From contig NC_134029.1 of assembly GCF_964204645.1 (NCBI RefSeq), positions 20,664,450 through 20,728,449 on the forward strand: DNA of 64,000 nucleotides. The letters are read 5' to 3'. Below, piece by piece: positions 45,081 through 55,728 of this stretch (position 1 is the first letter of the stretch; every line of letters begins with the position of its first letter). This stretch comes from Tubulanus polymorphus. Taxonomy: Eukaryota > Nemertea > Palaeonemertea > Tubulaniformes > Tubulanidae. The position numbers and the translations under genes were made by a program. The notes under the pieces are model-generated. The model saw only the letters and a program-made list of their open reading frames with translations, made no database searches and was not told the origin of the DNA.

Positions 45081-46296
45081 AGATTTGGATAAACTATGAT
45101 AAATACGTACCTGGTTGATTTCAGATCCACCGACAGGTTATATAGCCAACGTTTGGTATCATTTGATTAGAAATGATGGGATTCGTTTGTCATGCGTAGT
45201 GTGGCTATCGAGTTCTCTCACCATAACACATGGAATGGAACTATTCATTTGTTTCCATGATCATGCAAGGATTTCTATGTCCAACAAGAAACCGAATACA
45301 TTTGCTATTTCCTTGTAATGTTTTATTCAAAATAGAAAGCTAAGCCGTACAGTAAACAGATATATATGTCTATAACCGACAGCAGTAAGTCGATACAAAA
45401 TATAATTCAGCAAAAGGTCTTCTCCTGTTATCCGCCTCTGGAGGTTCATATTGCCACTGTTATTTGACTACCCATTTCACATGTCCAGCACAATAAACAT
45501 ATTCTGCTGGAAAGTGATCAGTTCGTCAAGAAACGTCGTGGAACTAAAACATTTTCAATCTAGATCCTCGGTCTCCAATGTGATTTTATTCGTTACTAAA
45601 AGGATCTTCTCTGTTCGGCCATTTTATTATGATATAATATCAATTTCGTCAGTATTTTCGATTGTTATGTATCGGCCAGTTATGTTGGAAAAGGATAACA
45701 TCTGAACAATTCATGTTGATTTTCTAGTCCAAAATTATTCATCAAATAAAACGACAAACAGAATGAATATCAAATTGAATTAAACTTAGAATTTTTCATG
45801 GTTTAGGAATTTATCTTGTTTTTTATTTATTTAGTGTTTCGGTGATCTTGTACGATAGAGTGAGACTTCATCGGCGATTTCATGATGCAGAAAACGAAGA
45901 ATCCGTATTTATTGCATGTTTACGTGAAGATCATTATAAGATCAGTAACAAAATGAATGCGGTTAAACAAGTGTATCACAAGTGGCAGAAGGTAAATTCA
46001 AAGAGCTTGAAAATGTCGGAACCTGTGAATTATAGCTTATCAACTAGTGTATGGAAAATGGGCGACAAAGCGAAATTTTTCATCAAAACTTCACCATATG
46101 TCTCGATATGGCTCCATATATCGTGATATGTCGACATAATCATGGCGATTTGTTGTGTTGGAACGCGACAACTCGAGACCCCTTATCACTTCCAGTCAGC
46201 GGATAAAAAGGATAATCTGTTTTATTAACGGTTGTGCATGGATTTTCCCACTGAAGTGGATGAAATTACATTTTATTTTGCCCCGTAATCCGAGAG

Positions 46297-47274
46297 TTAT
46301 TTCAAACAAATGAAAAGTCGTATAATTTCTTTACGGATCTCACTTCCTGTAGCGATATACAGGAAGAAATTGATCGAGTAATTACTTATATAAAAAACCG
46401 CGAAAATTTCATCCAAAATTTTCAAAGTGTAGCCATCCGTGTTACTCGGTGCAATCTGTATCAACCAATGCGGTAAGGATAGAGCCAAGAATGACGTGGT
46501 CAAAATAAACATCATTACAGTCACCTTACTACTGCGTGACCTTCGTTCTCCGGATGTGTTAGAATCAATGTCGATTCTAAGGAGCTGACAGGTCTTTGCC
46601 GATATGGCACAGTTAAGAATGATAATTCCGATAGATGGAATGTAAACCGATAGGGAACTGTAAAATAGTTTTACATAAATCTTCATATAAGATGGGTAAA
46701 TACATCCCCTGTCCTGTATGTAGTAGATTGGTATAAATGACTCGAATAAAGTAACCAGAACAATCATAAACAAAGACATTCCTGTAACCATGATCCGAGA
46801 ATTTTTGATAGTACAAACACGCCGAACCATGAAAGGAAAAAAAACGCAAATGAATCGTTCAGAAGCGATAGTTGTCATGAACCAAGCGGATAAAGATTGT
46901 CCGGTTGTTGGTACGATACCTGCTATCAAACAGGAGGCTGTTGATTCTATCTTCACTATGAGCGAACCTCCGGTTTGTAGGGAAACGAAATTCACCCAAA
47001 ATAGAAAATATGGAAACAACACTACCGAGTCGGTAACGGCTAATGTAGTCAGGTAAACGGAGAAAGTGTTTCGTCGAAGGTTTTTCGACTGCATGAGAAT
47101 TATCGTTAATGAATTAAACACGAATCCGCCGATGACTAGAACCGGTAAACCGACTAAATGCATCCAGTATTGTGACATTCTCATCTCAGCCACGTTGATG
47201 TAGCGATTCTCAATAACGGCTGGCAAGTACGGAACTGATAAGTCCGAGCTGTTATTTTCATAATCTCCGCCCAT
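46297..47274 (-). CDS. Rhodopsin-class GPCR, subfamily A, copy A1
   Basis: Intronless seven-helix receptor, 325 aa. N-terminus without signal peptide but with an N-glycosylation site (NNSS). TM1 GGFVFNSLTIILM; ICL1 SKNLRRNTFSVYL; TM2 LAVTDSVVL, with the conserved Asp; TM3 ends SERFICVFFPF (ERF in place of DRY). Cysteines before TM3 (ASCL) and in ECL2 (RGCIYP) can form the usual disulfide. TM6 is SFLALSLPHWL. TM7 is SNYSINFFLYIA where NPxxY is expected, then helix 8 GSEIRKEI. Closest in style to invertebrate peptide/orphan receptors of the FMRFamide-receptor-like group; the ligand is unknown. It is the leftmost of three near-identical tandem copies. Confidence 0.92.
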   Translation of the reverse strand: MGGDYENNSSDLSVPYLPAVIENRYINVAEMRMSQYWMHLVGLPVLVIGGFVFNSLTIILMQSKNLRRNTFSVYLTTLAVTDSVVLFPYFLFWVNFVSLQTGGSLIVKIESTASCLIAGIVPTTGQSLSAWFMTTIASERFICVFFPFMVRRVCTIKNSRIMVTGMSLFMIVLVTLFESFIPIYYIQDRGCIYPSYMKIYVKLFYSSLSVYIPSIGIIILNCAISAKTCQLLRIDIDSNTSGERRSRSSKVTVMMFILTTSFLALSLPHWLIQIAPSNTDGYTLKILDEIFAVFYISNYSINFFLYIATGSEIRKEIIRLFICLK

Positions 47275-47740
47275 GGAAACGAAAAACGAAAAATGTCAAA
47301 TATGACGATTTGTTGACATGATCAGTCGACTGGACGCGATATGTTGTGATGTGTCGGCATTATTAGGACGAATTGTTGCGTTGGGTGAATGCAAGTTTTT
47401 TTCCATTGTAAATGATTTATGAACACTGAATAAAGTGGAGAAATAGAATCGACAAGGAACAAATTATAAAACATATTACATTAAATTCGCGAATCTATTT
47501 CTGAATGAAAATTATTGATGGAAATATTCATTCAAATGAGGCTTTTACGAAACACATAATTCAATTTAACTGCAATTGTCGAAACTTAATGATTTCTATA
47601 TAGAAGGTTTTTCGTTGTATGTTGCAGAATCTGCATTGCTTCAGAACTGTTTTTGAATACGAAACATTTCGCAAATAATTCTAGATCAAGTTCGAAAAAC
47701 TGTTGCAAAGGCAAACACGTCATTTTCATTTACGTTGTCG

Positions 47741-47920
47741 TCATTTTATCGAATTAACACGAGTCAAAGTAAACCCTGTATTGGCAGTTACTATACTCTG
47801 TGGATTGGAAACGAAATTGGAAAAAGCTTATCCGAAAAAGTTCCAAAATGGCCGCTCGGAAATTCGCTCCGCTAATGACGTACAGCAAAAAATTGATAGC
47901 GTTATGAGTATACGATAAGT
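47741..47920 (-). pseudogene. Remnant of receptor B (TM7 and tail), frameshifted
   Basis: Minus-strand sequence matching the last ~57 codons of the intact receptor at 51657-52712 (NAINFLLYVISGANFRAAIL, then LELFRIS). One extra base in a T-run (AAAAAG on the plus strand near 47822, where the 49.9 kb copy has AAAAG) shifts the frame, so the tail is garbled, although the end VNSIK-stop is still visible in the original frame. The rest of the gene is missing upstream. Confidence 0.85.
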
Positions 47921-47959
47921 AGTAGTATACGAATTTAAACGTAGGCTCGTTTTTTGTTT

Positions 47960-48466
47960 GTCCATTGTTTCGGTCTTATCATGTGATATCATATTGTGAT
48001 ATTGAGTGAGACTTCATGGGTGATTTCATGATGCAGAAAACAAAGGTTCTATATATTTCGTAATATCGCTTGTTTTAGACATTTTAACCCTCGATGCCAA
48101 CAATAGTACAGAGCAACGGGATGTATTTAGGCCTAATGAAGATCATCATTAGATCAGTAACAAAATCGTTACGCAATTGGTTGGCCTGAATGTGGTTAAT
48201 AAGTGTACTCAATATTCTAGAAAGTAAATTTAAAGAGATTGAAAATATTGGAACCGTTGAATTTTAGCTCTTATGATTTAAGGTGCAGTGACTTAGGTAA
48301 TCTAGTTATCCTAATCTAAAGATGCTAATTCCTGTATTATTGAAACTACACACGTTGTGCTGTAGTCAGCGGATGAAAAGGATAATATGTTTTATTAACG
48401 GTGGTGCATCGAATTTTCCCACTGAATTAAATGAAATAACGTTTATTTTTCCCCGCAATCAGAGAG
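47960..48466. repeat. Duplicated 3' flank of receptor A (copy of about 45780-46296)
   Basis: Between B remnant 1 and A2. It shares with the sequence left of A1 the phrases GAGTGAGACTTCAT, GATTTCATGATGCAGAAAAC, GAAGATCAT and GGATAATxTGTTTTATTAACGG, so it belongs to the duplicated unit. No intact gene. Confidence 0.7.
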
Positions 48467-49444
48467 CTATTTCAAACGAATGAAAAGCCGTAGAATCTCT
48501 TTACGGATCTCACTTCCTGTAGCGATATACAGGAAGAAATTGATCGAGTAATTACTTATGTAAAAAACCGCGAAAATTTCATCCAGAATTTTGATCGTGT
48601 AGCCATCCGTGTTACTCGGTGCAATCTGTATCAACCAATGCGGTAAGGTTAGGGCCAAGAATGACGTGGTCAAAATAAACATCATTACAGTCACCTTACT
48701 ACTGCGTGACCTTCGTCTTCCGGATGTGTTAGAATCAAGGTCGATTCTAAGGAGCTGACAGGTCTTTGCCGATATGGCACAGTTAAGAATGATAATTCCG
48801 ATAGACGGAACGTAAACCGATAGGGAACTGTAAAATAGTTTTACATAAATCTTCATATAAGATGGGTAAATACATCCCCTGCCCTGTATGTAGTAGATTG
48901 GAGTAAATGACTCGAATAAAGTAACCAGAACAATTATAAACAAAGACATTCCTGTAGCCATGATCCGAGAATTTTTGATAGTACAAACACGTCGAACCAT
49001 GAAAGGAAAAAAGACGCAAATGAATCGTTCAGAAGCGATAGTTGTCATGAACCAAGCGGATAAAGTCTGACCGGTTGTTGGTAAAATAGTTGCTATCAAA
49101 CAAATAGCTGTTGATTCTATCTTCACCACGAGAGAACCACCAGTTTGAAGGGAAATAAAATTTATCCAAAACAGAAAATGTGGTAACAACACAACCGAGT
49201 CGGTAACGGCTAATGTAGTCAGGTAAACGGAGAACGTGTTTCGTCGGAGGTTTTTCGACTGCATGAGAATTATCGTTAATGAATTAAACACGAATCCGCC
49301 GATGACTAGAACAGGTAAACCGACTAAATGCATCCAGTATTGTGACGATCTCATCTCAGAAATGTTGATGTAGCGGTTCTCGATTACGGCTGGCCAGTAA
49401 GTAACCAATAAGTGTGTGCTGTTTATTTCACTATCTCCACCCAT
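48467..49444 (-). CDS. Rhodopsin-class GPCR, subfamily A, copy A2
   Basis: Intronless, 325 aa, same start (MGGD) and same length as A1, differing at scattered positions. N-glycosylation site NSTH; TM2 LAVTDSVVLLPHFLFW; ERFICVFFPF after TM3; ICL3 LDSNTSGRRRSRSSKVTVMM; TM7 SNYSINFFLYIATG. Differences from A1 cluster in the N-terminus, TM2 top and the TM3 entrance (STAICLIATILPTTG). Reading frame intact, so probably functional. Ligand unknown. Confidence 0.92.
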   Translation of the reverse strand: MGGDSEINSTHLLVTYWPAVIENRYINISEMRSSQYWMHLVGLPVLVIGGFVFNSLTIILMQSKNLRRNTFSVYLTTLAVTDSVVLLPHFLFWINFISLQTGGSLVVKIESTAICLIATILPTTGQTLSAWFMTTIASERFICVFFPFMVRRVCTIKNSRIMATGMSLFIIVLVTLFESFTPIYYIQGRGCIYPSYMKIYVKLFYSSLSVYVPSIGIIILNCAISAKTCQLLRIDLDSNTSGRRRSRSSKVTVMMFILTTSFLALTLPHWLIQIAPSNTDGYTIKILDEIFAVFYISNYSINFFLYIATGSEIRKEILRLFIRLK

Positions 49445-49885
49445 GACAATTGATTCTGAGGCTGCTTATTTCTTCTGACAGAATGAGCTGTTCCTAAATT
49501 GAATTCACTCCCATATATTTGAGTTGAATGGATGGTTTATTTCATTATAAAGTTTATTCTAATAACACTGAATAAAGCTCAGAAATAGAATCAACATTGA
49601 ACAAATTATATAGTATATTACATTCAATTTACGAACGTATTTCGGAAGGAAATTACTGATGGAAATGTTCATTCAAATGATGCGTTTTACGAAACATTCA
49701 ATTTAATTTGCAACGGGTCGAAACCTCCTAATGATGTCTATACAATTGCTTTTCGTAGTATGTTACAGAATCTGCATCGCTCCAGAACTGTTCAAAACAT
49801 TAGATGATACATTTTGCAAATAATACTAGATCAAGTTCGAAAAACTGTTGCAAAGGCAAACACGTCATTTTCCTTTACGTTGTTG
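49445..49885. other. Receptor A2 upstream region
   Basis: Presumed A2 promoter. It is strongly similar to the sequence right of A3 (51240-51650) and partly to 47400-47700, again as part of the duplicated unit. No gene. Confidence 0.6.
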
Positions 49886-50119
49886 TCATTTCATTGAATT
49901 AACACGAGTCAAAGTAAACCCTGTATTGGCAGTTACAATACTCTGGGGATTGGAAACGAAATTGGAAAAGCTTATCCGAAAAAGTTCCAAAATGGCCGCT
50001 TTGAACTTCGCTTGACTAATGACGTACAGCAAAAAATTAATAGCGTTATTAGTATATGACAATAGGTACAAACTTTCGTAGATAAGTTCTTGGTGAATTC
50101 GTGACAAACGCTCAACTTT
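49886..50119 (-). pseudogene. Remnant of receptor B: last 77 codons, fused to the A3 3' flank
   Basis: The last 77 codons and stop of receptor B are preserved in frame (KVERLSRIHQELIYESLYLL onward to TRVNSMK) with a handful of substitutions relative to 51657-52712. Upstream the match stops abruptly: the next 22 bp (50120-50141) are the 3' flank of receptor A3. About 820 bp of B (TM1-TM6) are therefore gone and it cannot make a receptor. Confidence 0.88.
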
Positions 50120-50141
50120 GATTTTGCCCATAATCGGAGAG

Positions 50142-51119
50142 TTATTTCAAACGAATGAAAAGACGTAGAATTTCTTTACGGATCTCACTTCCTGTAGCGA
50201 TATACAGGAAGAAATTGATAGAATAATTACTTATGTATAAAACTGCGAAAATTTCATCCAAAATTTTCATCGTGTAGCCATTCGTGTTACTCGGTGGAAT
50301 CTGTATCAACCAATGCGGTAAGGTTAGGGCCAGGAATGACGTGGTCAAAATAAACATCATTACAGTCACCTTACTACTGCGTGACCTTCGTTCTCCGGAT
50401 GTGTTAGAATCAAGGTCGATTCTAAGGAGCTGACAGGTCTTTGCCGATATGGCACAGTTAAGAATGATAATTCCGATAGACGGAATGTAAGCCGAGAGGG
50501 AACTATAAAACAATTGTACATAAATCTTCATATAAGATGGGTAAGTACATCCCCTGCCCTGTATGTAGAAGATTGGTACAGATGTCTCCAATAAAGTTAT
50601 CACAACAATCATAAATATGGACATTCCTGTAACCATAATTCGCGAATTTTTGATAGTGCAAACACGCCGAACCATAAAAGGAAAAAAGACGCAAACGAAT
50701 CGTTCTGATGCGATAGTTGTCATGAACCAAGCGGATAAAGTCTGACCGGTTGTTGGTATAATTTCGAATATCAAACAAGTTGGTATTGATTCTATCTTCA
50801 CCGCGAGTGAACCACCAGTTTCTAGTGAAATGGAATTCACCCAAAATAAAAAGAAATGGAACAAAACTACCGAGTCGGTAACGGCTAATGCAGTGAGGTA
50901 AACGGAGAACGTGTTTCGTCGAAGGTTTTTCGACTGCATGAGAATTATCGTGACTGAATTGAAAATGGATCCACCGATGACTAGAACCGGTAAACCGATT
51001 GAATGCATCCAGTATTGTGACGATCTCATCTCAGAAATGTTGATGTAGCGGTTCTCGATTACAGATGGCCAGTACTTAACCGATAAGTGTGTGCTGTTTC
51101 TTGCACTATCTCCACCCAT
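50142..51119 (-). CDS. Rhodopsin-class GPCR, subfamily A, copy A3
   Basis: Intronless, 325 aa from the ATG at 51119, which matches the MGGD start of A1 and A2. The frame is open three codons further (to 51128), but that upstream codon is TTG, so I do not use it. TM1 GGSIFNSVTIILM; TM2 LAVTDSVVLFHFFLFW; ERFVCVFFPF after TM3; ECL2 cysteine in RGCTYP; TM6 SFLALTLPHWLIQIPPS; TM7 SNYSINFFLYIA; helix 8 GSEIRKEIL. Differences from A1/A2 concentrate in TM2, TM3 entrance and TM4-ECL2. Frame intact. Confidence 0.92.
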   Translation of the reverse strand: MGGDSARNSTHLSVKYWPSVIENRYINISEMRSSQYWMHSIGLPVLVIGGSIFNSVTIILMQSKNLRRNTFSVYLTALAVTDSVVLFHFFLFWVNSISLETGGSLAVKIESIPTCLIFEIIPTTGQTLSAWFMTTIASERFVCVFFPFMVRRVCTIKNSRIMVTGMSIFMIVVITLLETSVPIFYIQGRGCTYPSYMKIYVQLFYSSLSAYIPSIGIIILNCAISAKTCQLLRIDLDSNTSGERRSRSSKVTVMMFILTTSFLALTLPHWLIQIPPSNTNGYTMKILDEIFAVLYISNYSINFFLYIATGSEIRKEILRLFIRLK

Positions 51120-51128
51120 GGTCGACAA

Positions 51129-51656
51129 AACGTAATATGTCGTCTAAACCGATAAACCGTGCTATGTCGACATACTATGACGAGTTGTTGCGTTGTCTCG
51201 CGACAATCGCTTCCGTATATGAGGCTGCTTATTTCTTCTAACAAATTACGCTTTTCCTAAATTGTATTCACTCACCATACTTATATTTGGGTTGAATGGA
51301 TGGTTTATTTCATTATAAAGTTTATTCTAACAACACTGAATAGATCAGAGAAATAGAATCAATAACGAACAAATTATTTAGAGTATATTACATTCAATTT
51401 ACGAACGTATTTCGCAAGGAAAATTACTGATAGAAATATTTATTCAAATGACGCGTTTTACGAAACATTAAATTTAATTTGCAACGGGTCGAAACCTCCT
51501 AATGATGTCTATACAATTGCTTTTCGTAGTATGTTACAGAATCTGCATCGCTCCAGGACTGTTCAAAACATTCAATGATATATTTTGCAAATAATACTAG
51601 ATCAAGTCAAAAAAACTGTTGCAAATGCAAACACGTCATTTTCCTTTACGTTGGTG
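51129..51656. other. Region between receptors A3 and B
   Basis: Presumed A3 promoter plus B 3' flank. It contains TATGTCGACATACTATGACG and TTGTTGCGTTGTCTCGCG, which resemble sequence at 46120-46175, on the far (3') side of A1. No gene. Confidence 0.55.
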
Positions 51657-52712
51657 TCATTTCATTGAATTAACACGAGTCAAAGTAAACCCTGTATTGG
51701 CAGTTACAATACTCTGGGGATTGGAAACGAAATTGGAAAAACTTATCCGAAAAAGTTCCAAAATGGCCGCTCTGAACTTCGCTCCGCTAATGACGTACAG
51801 CAAAAAATTGATAGCGTTATTAGTATATGACAACAGGTACAAACTTTCGTAGATTAGTTCTTGGCGAATTCGTGACAAATGCTCAACCTTGCAAAGTACA
51901 TAAATAGCGAAAGGCATCGTCGTTATTAAAAAAGACGTGTTTACAACGAGCAACATGACCGTCATACTCGTGAGTTTGGAGCGACGGCTCGCAGACGATC
52001 CCGAGAGGATGCTGTTTGCCGTAACTCTTCTGTTTATTTGGCGAACGCGAAATACAATCGCGACATTGCACACGCTAAGCACAACCCACGGGATAAGCGA
52101 GTAGATTAAGAGGTCGATCCACACCCAGACTTCATTGATAAAGTGACGAAAGTGTTCGCGAGCGTAACACCACGGTTCGCCGGTTAAGAGTACGATATCC
52201 ACAGATACAAACGGATGGCTGTTCAAAAGTAATAAAAATAATCCGAGACTCGCGACAATAATTCCAGTTCTTTTCAACGAAAACCAACCTTTAGCTTTTG
52301 CAGGATTGTAAACCGACACAAATCGTTCGATAGCGATTAACACCAGTACGCTGGATGAATATTGCAAACTGAAATACATGAAAACATATCGAAATTTACA
52401 AACTACGACGCTTACTTCGTATAAACTAACATTGAACACGGCTTTTATCCAAATGGGTAACAATCCTATAAGTAACGCGCCGGTGTCGGCAAATGATAAT
52501 ATTGTCAGCAACATTCCGGTACTAGTCGTACGTAATGATTTCACAGCTAACAGTACAGTGATACTTAAACAGTTTCCGATCACACCGAGAACCACTACAA
52601 ATATGGCCGCGTACGAGTTCAAAAAGTGGATGTAACCGGCTCCGACGGGGCTGTGAGTCGGAGATGCAGGGGTCGGTGATGATGATACACTGTAGTTAAT
52701 CGCAGGCGTCAT
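51657..52712 (-). CDS. Rhodopsin-class GPCR, subfamily B (intact copy)
   Basis: Intronless seven-helix receptor, 351 aa, only distantly similar to subfamily A. N-terminal glycosylation site NYSV; TM1 GVIGNCLSITVLL with the standard GN; TM2 LSFADTGALL; TM3 end IAIERFVSVYNPAKA; ECL2 cysteine in EPWCYAREHF; ICL3 SASRRSKLTSMTVMLLV; TM6 TSFLITTMPFAIYVL; TM7 NNAINFLLYVISGAKFRAAI in place of NPxxY plus helix 8. General type: invertebrate peptide-receptor-like, FMRFamide-receptor-like. It is the only complete B; two 3' remnants lie near A1 and A2. Ligand unknown. Confidence 0.92.
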   Translation of the reverse strand: MTPAINYSVSSSPTPASPTHSPVGAGYIHFLNSYAAIFVVVLGVIGNCLSITVLLAVKSLRTTSTGMLLTILSFADTGALLIGLLPIWIKAVFNVSLYEVSVVVCKFRYVFMYFSLQYSSSVLVLIAIERFVSVYNPAKAKGWFSLKRTGIIVASLGLFLLLLNSHPFVSVDIVLLTGEPWCYAREHFRHFINEVWVWIDLLIYSLIPWVVLSVCNVAIVFRVRQINRRVTANSILSGSSASRRSKLTSMTVMLLVVNTSFLITTMPFAIYVLCKVEHLSRIRQELIYESLYLLSYTNNAINFLLYVISGAKFRAAILELFRISFSNFVSNPQSIVTANTGFTLTRVNSMK

Positions 52713-54292
52713 TTTTAGACTAACAATGATCGATCGTACCAGACGTACGTAATTACTACGCCGTAATTACGAGTAAGACGATCCTGCAATAAGTCTGGTG
52801 TCTTGGAGCGCGCAAAGAATCTTTTGAGTGATGATGATAAGTTTCCGCACAAAACAGAACACAGACACTATATCGTCTGCTAATACTATAAGCTATATGT
52901 ATCACGACGATGAATTACCAAATCGACGCCTGATTAATCTTTTGTATGGATACGAACGTTCTCCTACAAATCAAAGGGTGAATAAGGCGCTTAGGGAATT
53001 AAACGATATGATACGATTTTGAACGCAACAAGGTCTACGCAAAAATTCAACACGCACATCGCTTCTAAGAAACCATGCATCGCAAATTCGCATTAAAGAT
53101 GCTCAGTTGTTTTTCTAAAACATGGTTGGCTTGTCAACGTGACATATCCCAGTATTTATTTTCGGTAGCACGAATTGTATTTGGTTTGAGGCTGCGATAC
53201 CATAAAGATATCTATAATATCCTAGAGCCTCTTACGCGTAAATGCAAATGAATAGGACATAATCCTCCCCGGAAATGGTCACCCCGTCGCATTTGATATC
53301 TCAAAAAGTTGTTACTTTCTAGCAGTTTTTTTTTCTTCGTTGTCGCTTCGTTTCACCGCGGCTGATTGGCGTTTTTTTGCTGGTCGCGTTCTTATTATCC
53401 GTTCTCCGTATTCATATCACGTTTCATAGATAATTGTCGAGAACAATGCGATATTATCAACGCTTCAAGTCAGACAATGGGGTAATAAGATATCCTACGA
53501 AAATCATCGAAAAAAGTAGTTTCACTGATTTATGATAGTTAAACCGCGAACTCCGAAATATGAAAAATCCATGGTTAGAGTGAATTAGTTCGCCTGTAAT
53601 CGCGAACATTAGCTACGGAGCGAGACACATCAGGGGTTCTCAAATATCATACCAGCGTTTCGTCACTAAACCACCAGACAGTTCTTCCGTGCGATTTATC
53701 TTTAATCTCTCTAAAAGGGTTCATCGGAAAAAAATAACTGAATCTCTGAGTCGTCTCAATGATTAGAATTTCTATCGCTGCTGCTTATGAACTATGCATT
53801 GCACTGGCAACGAAGGAACCCAGCTGCTCATGAATATCCAATGATGATTTCCATCCTCGAAACACGGCTAATCTCAATCGCTTCATAAACCCGTACGATT
53901 GCGGTCTTAAATCGCGAAATTCCCATCAATTGGTTTCGTAGACCGAATAATTCAACTGGCGCTACCGACTAACGATGAATTTATCATTATTCATGATTGC
54001 GTCAACAGAAGTCCACGATAAATTTCTTGTCTAACAAATATTCCTTATGACGGGTTGTATAATCACCTAATACGAACAACGCCGCTTCCCTACATCGACC
54101 GGAATAACTGGGGAAATTGATCTCCTCCAATTTATTTGCAATTCGACTTTCATTTCAAGAACAAAGACATTCGATTTCACTTGGCTCTAGAAAATTTCAC
54201 GCTACGGCTCAAATCGATAGCAGAAGACAGCACTGTAAAAATAATGAAAATACAGTTTAAAACGGTGCTTTGGAACGGAGATTTTCACGAAC

Positions 54293-54323
54293 ATATCTTC
54301 AATGTATAGTACATTGAAGATAT
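54293..54323. repeat. Perfect 14-bp-stem hairpin
   Basis: ATATCTTCAATGTA, loop TAG, TACATTGAAGATAT: a perfect inverted repeat with a 3-nt loop in intergenic DNA. No T-run or gene nearby; function unknown. Confidence 0.8.
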
Positions 54324-54387
54324 CTATCTGTTACATACGTACTTTCGTATATTCGTCATTCTTGATATTTTCCATGTACCAAATCAT

Positions 54388-54455
54388 ATATAATATTATC
54401 ATATAGATATATACATATATATAATATTATATATATAAATATCATCATATCTAAT
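54388..54455. repeat. AT-rich microsatellite
   Basis: Degenerate (TA)n with ATAATATTATATATAT-like blocks; several stretches are self-complementary. Confidence 0.8.
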
Positions 54456-55599
54456 AAATGATGGTTAAATGGAAAAAAATTAAATTCCGTTGTTTATTTT
54501 CAATTTCTTTAACAGAAAAAGAAAATGCCTCATTAAAAAAATGAAATGATTACGTATTATTTCAAAGCAACACAACGTTGAATTTGTATGTTTGTACCTC
54601 TAGCGTGTTTCTTCCTATACTCATCCGCAGGTGAATTCTCGGAGAATCAATGCCGGCGAGAGAGTGACTATTTGCAACGCGAGACCAACATATCGCGTGT
54701 CGCGTTTTAGTCTTCGAAAGAAATTCGTCGAGTTCAAGTATACCTTCCGCGAAAGCGTCTCCCGGAGACAAGAGGAAAAAATGTAGAGATATATCACATT
54801 TCTGAATACATAAAATAGAATGTCAGAATCTGAGATAATCAGAATCTGAGATAAGAATATTCTTTTTGTGGTGCCATTTTTCCGCCGAGCCATGTCTCAA
54901 CCAGAAAATTCGACCATTATATTATCAAACGAATTACTACGAACACGGATATTAACATACGAAAATCAACCCATCCTTGCGTGTTCATATTCTCTCTTAC
55001 TGAATAGAAACTATTGAATTTTGTCTCGAATTTCCAAAACGACGCGACTGTTAATAAAAACCAGTAGGCGAGCTTTAGCAAATCCTTCACAGCGATGTTT
55101 TCTCGGGAAAAACATCCCTCGCCAATTGTCAGTTTTTCAAAAACATTCGGCATCAAATAACTAGTTATGTATAGGATTGGGGATTTTTTTCTGAAAGTAT
55201 GTTTCGTTGCCGGTTACAAGCAGTAATATTGCTGCATTCCTCTTTGTGACCGGAGTGAGTTTGTTTCGAGTAGCAATGCATATCTTAGTTCAGTCTCCCG
55301 GGATAATTTGAACATATCTGGCCGATACGGTTGATGAATCCCGCGGCTGGAAAACTGGAATTTTTATTGAATTTCGAGATAGAGGACGAACGAGGAAGCT
55401 TAAAATGGCACTACCACAGTGATTTGAATAAGGATTCAAAGAAGTTCTTTTTTTCCATTACTGAGCGAAAATTCATGTTTTTCACTTGACGATTGTTTTT
55501 TTTTTATATGGTTTGTTTTACCTGATTTGGTTTGGAGATTGGTTCGCAGAAATCCGGCCAAGTTCATCGATTATAATCAGTATTCCCCACGCATGTTTT

Positions 55600-55728
55600 G
55601 CCCTTGTTTTATCGATAATCGGCATGGAAAAAAAATAGGCGAGGCAAACATTTTTGCCCACGAAATTTTTCATCTGAACCTCGTTTTATCGATATCCGGC
55701 AAGAAAATAGGATGAGTAAACATTTTCC
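55600..55728 (+). repeat. Two-copy tandem repeat, ~77-bp unit
   Basis: CCTTGTTTTATCGATAATCGG ... GGCAAACATTTTTGCC is followed by a diverged copy, CCTCGTTTTATCGATATCCGG ... GTAAACATTTTCCAGC (markers quoted in part). Confidence 0.65.

Larger units (their letters stand above)
41461..46296. other. Long region without a recognisable gene
   Basis: Only short unmatched open frames. Contents I can name: a tRNA-like SINE head at 44470-44545, a dispersed repeat at 44872-45080, and from about 45830 sequence that is duplicated downstream (about 47990-48260), marking the left edge of the receptor duplication. A 60-bp stretch near 43375-43425 has good acceptor and donor signals and one open phase, but no partner exon. 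Confidence 0.45.

Noticed and set aside
45842-46126. 94-aa open frame left of A1
   Set aside because: The homologous copy at about 48.0-48.26 kb is not open, so this is duplicated flank, not a gene.
46613-46849. Alternative frames inside the receptor genes (also 48783-49019, 50503-50844, 56247-56579, 60579-60983)
   Set aside because: Overlap intact seven-helix receptors in other frames; their mutual similarity only reflects paralogy of the real genes.
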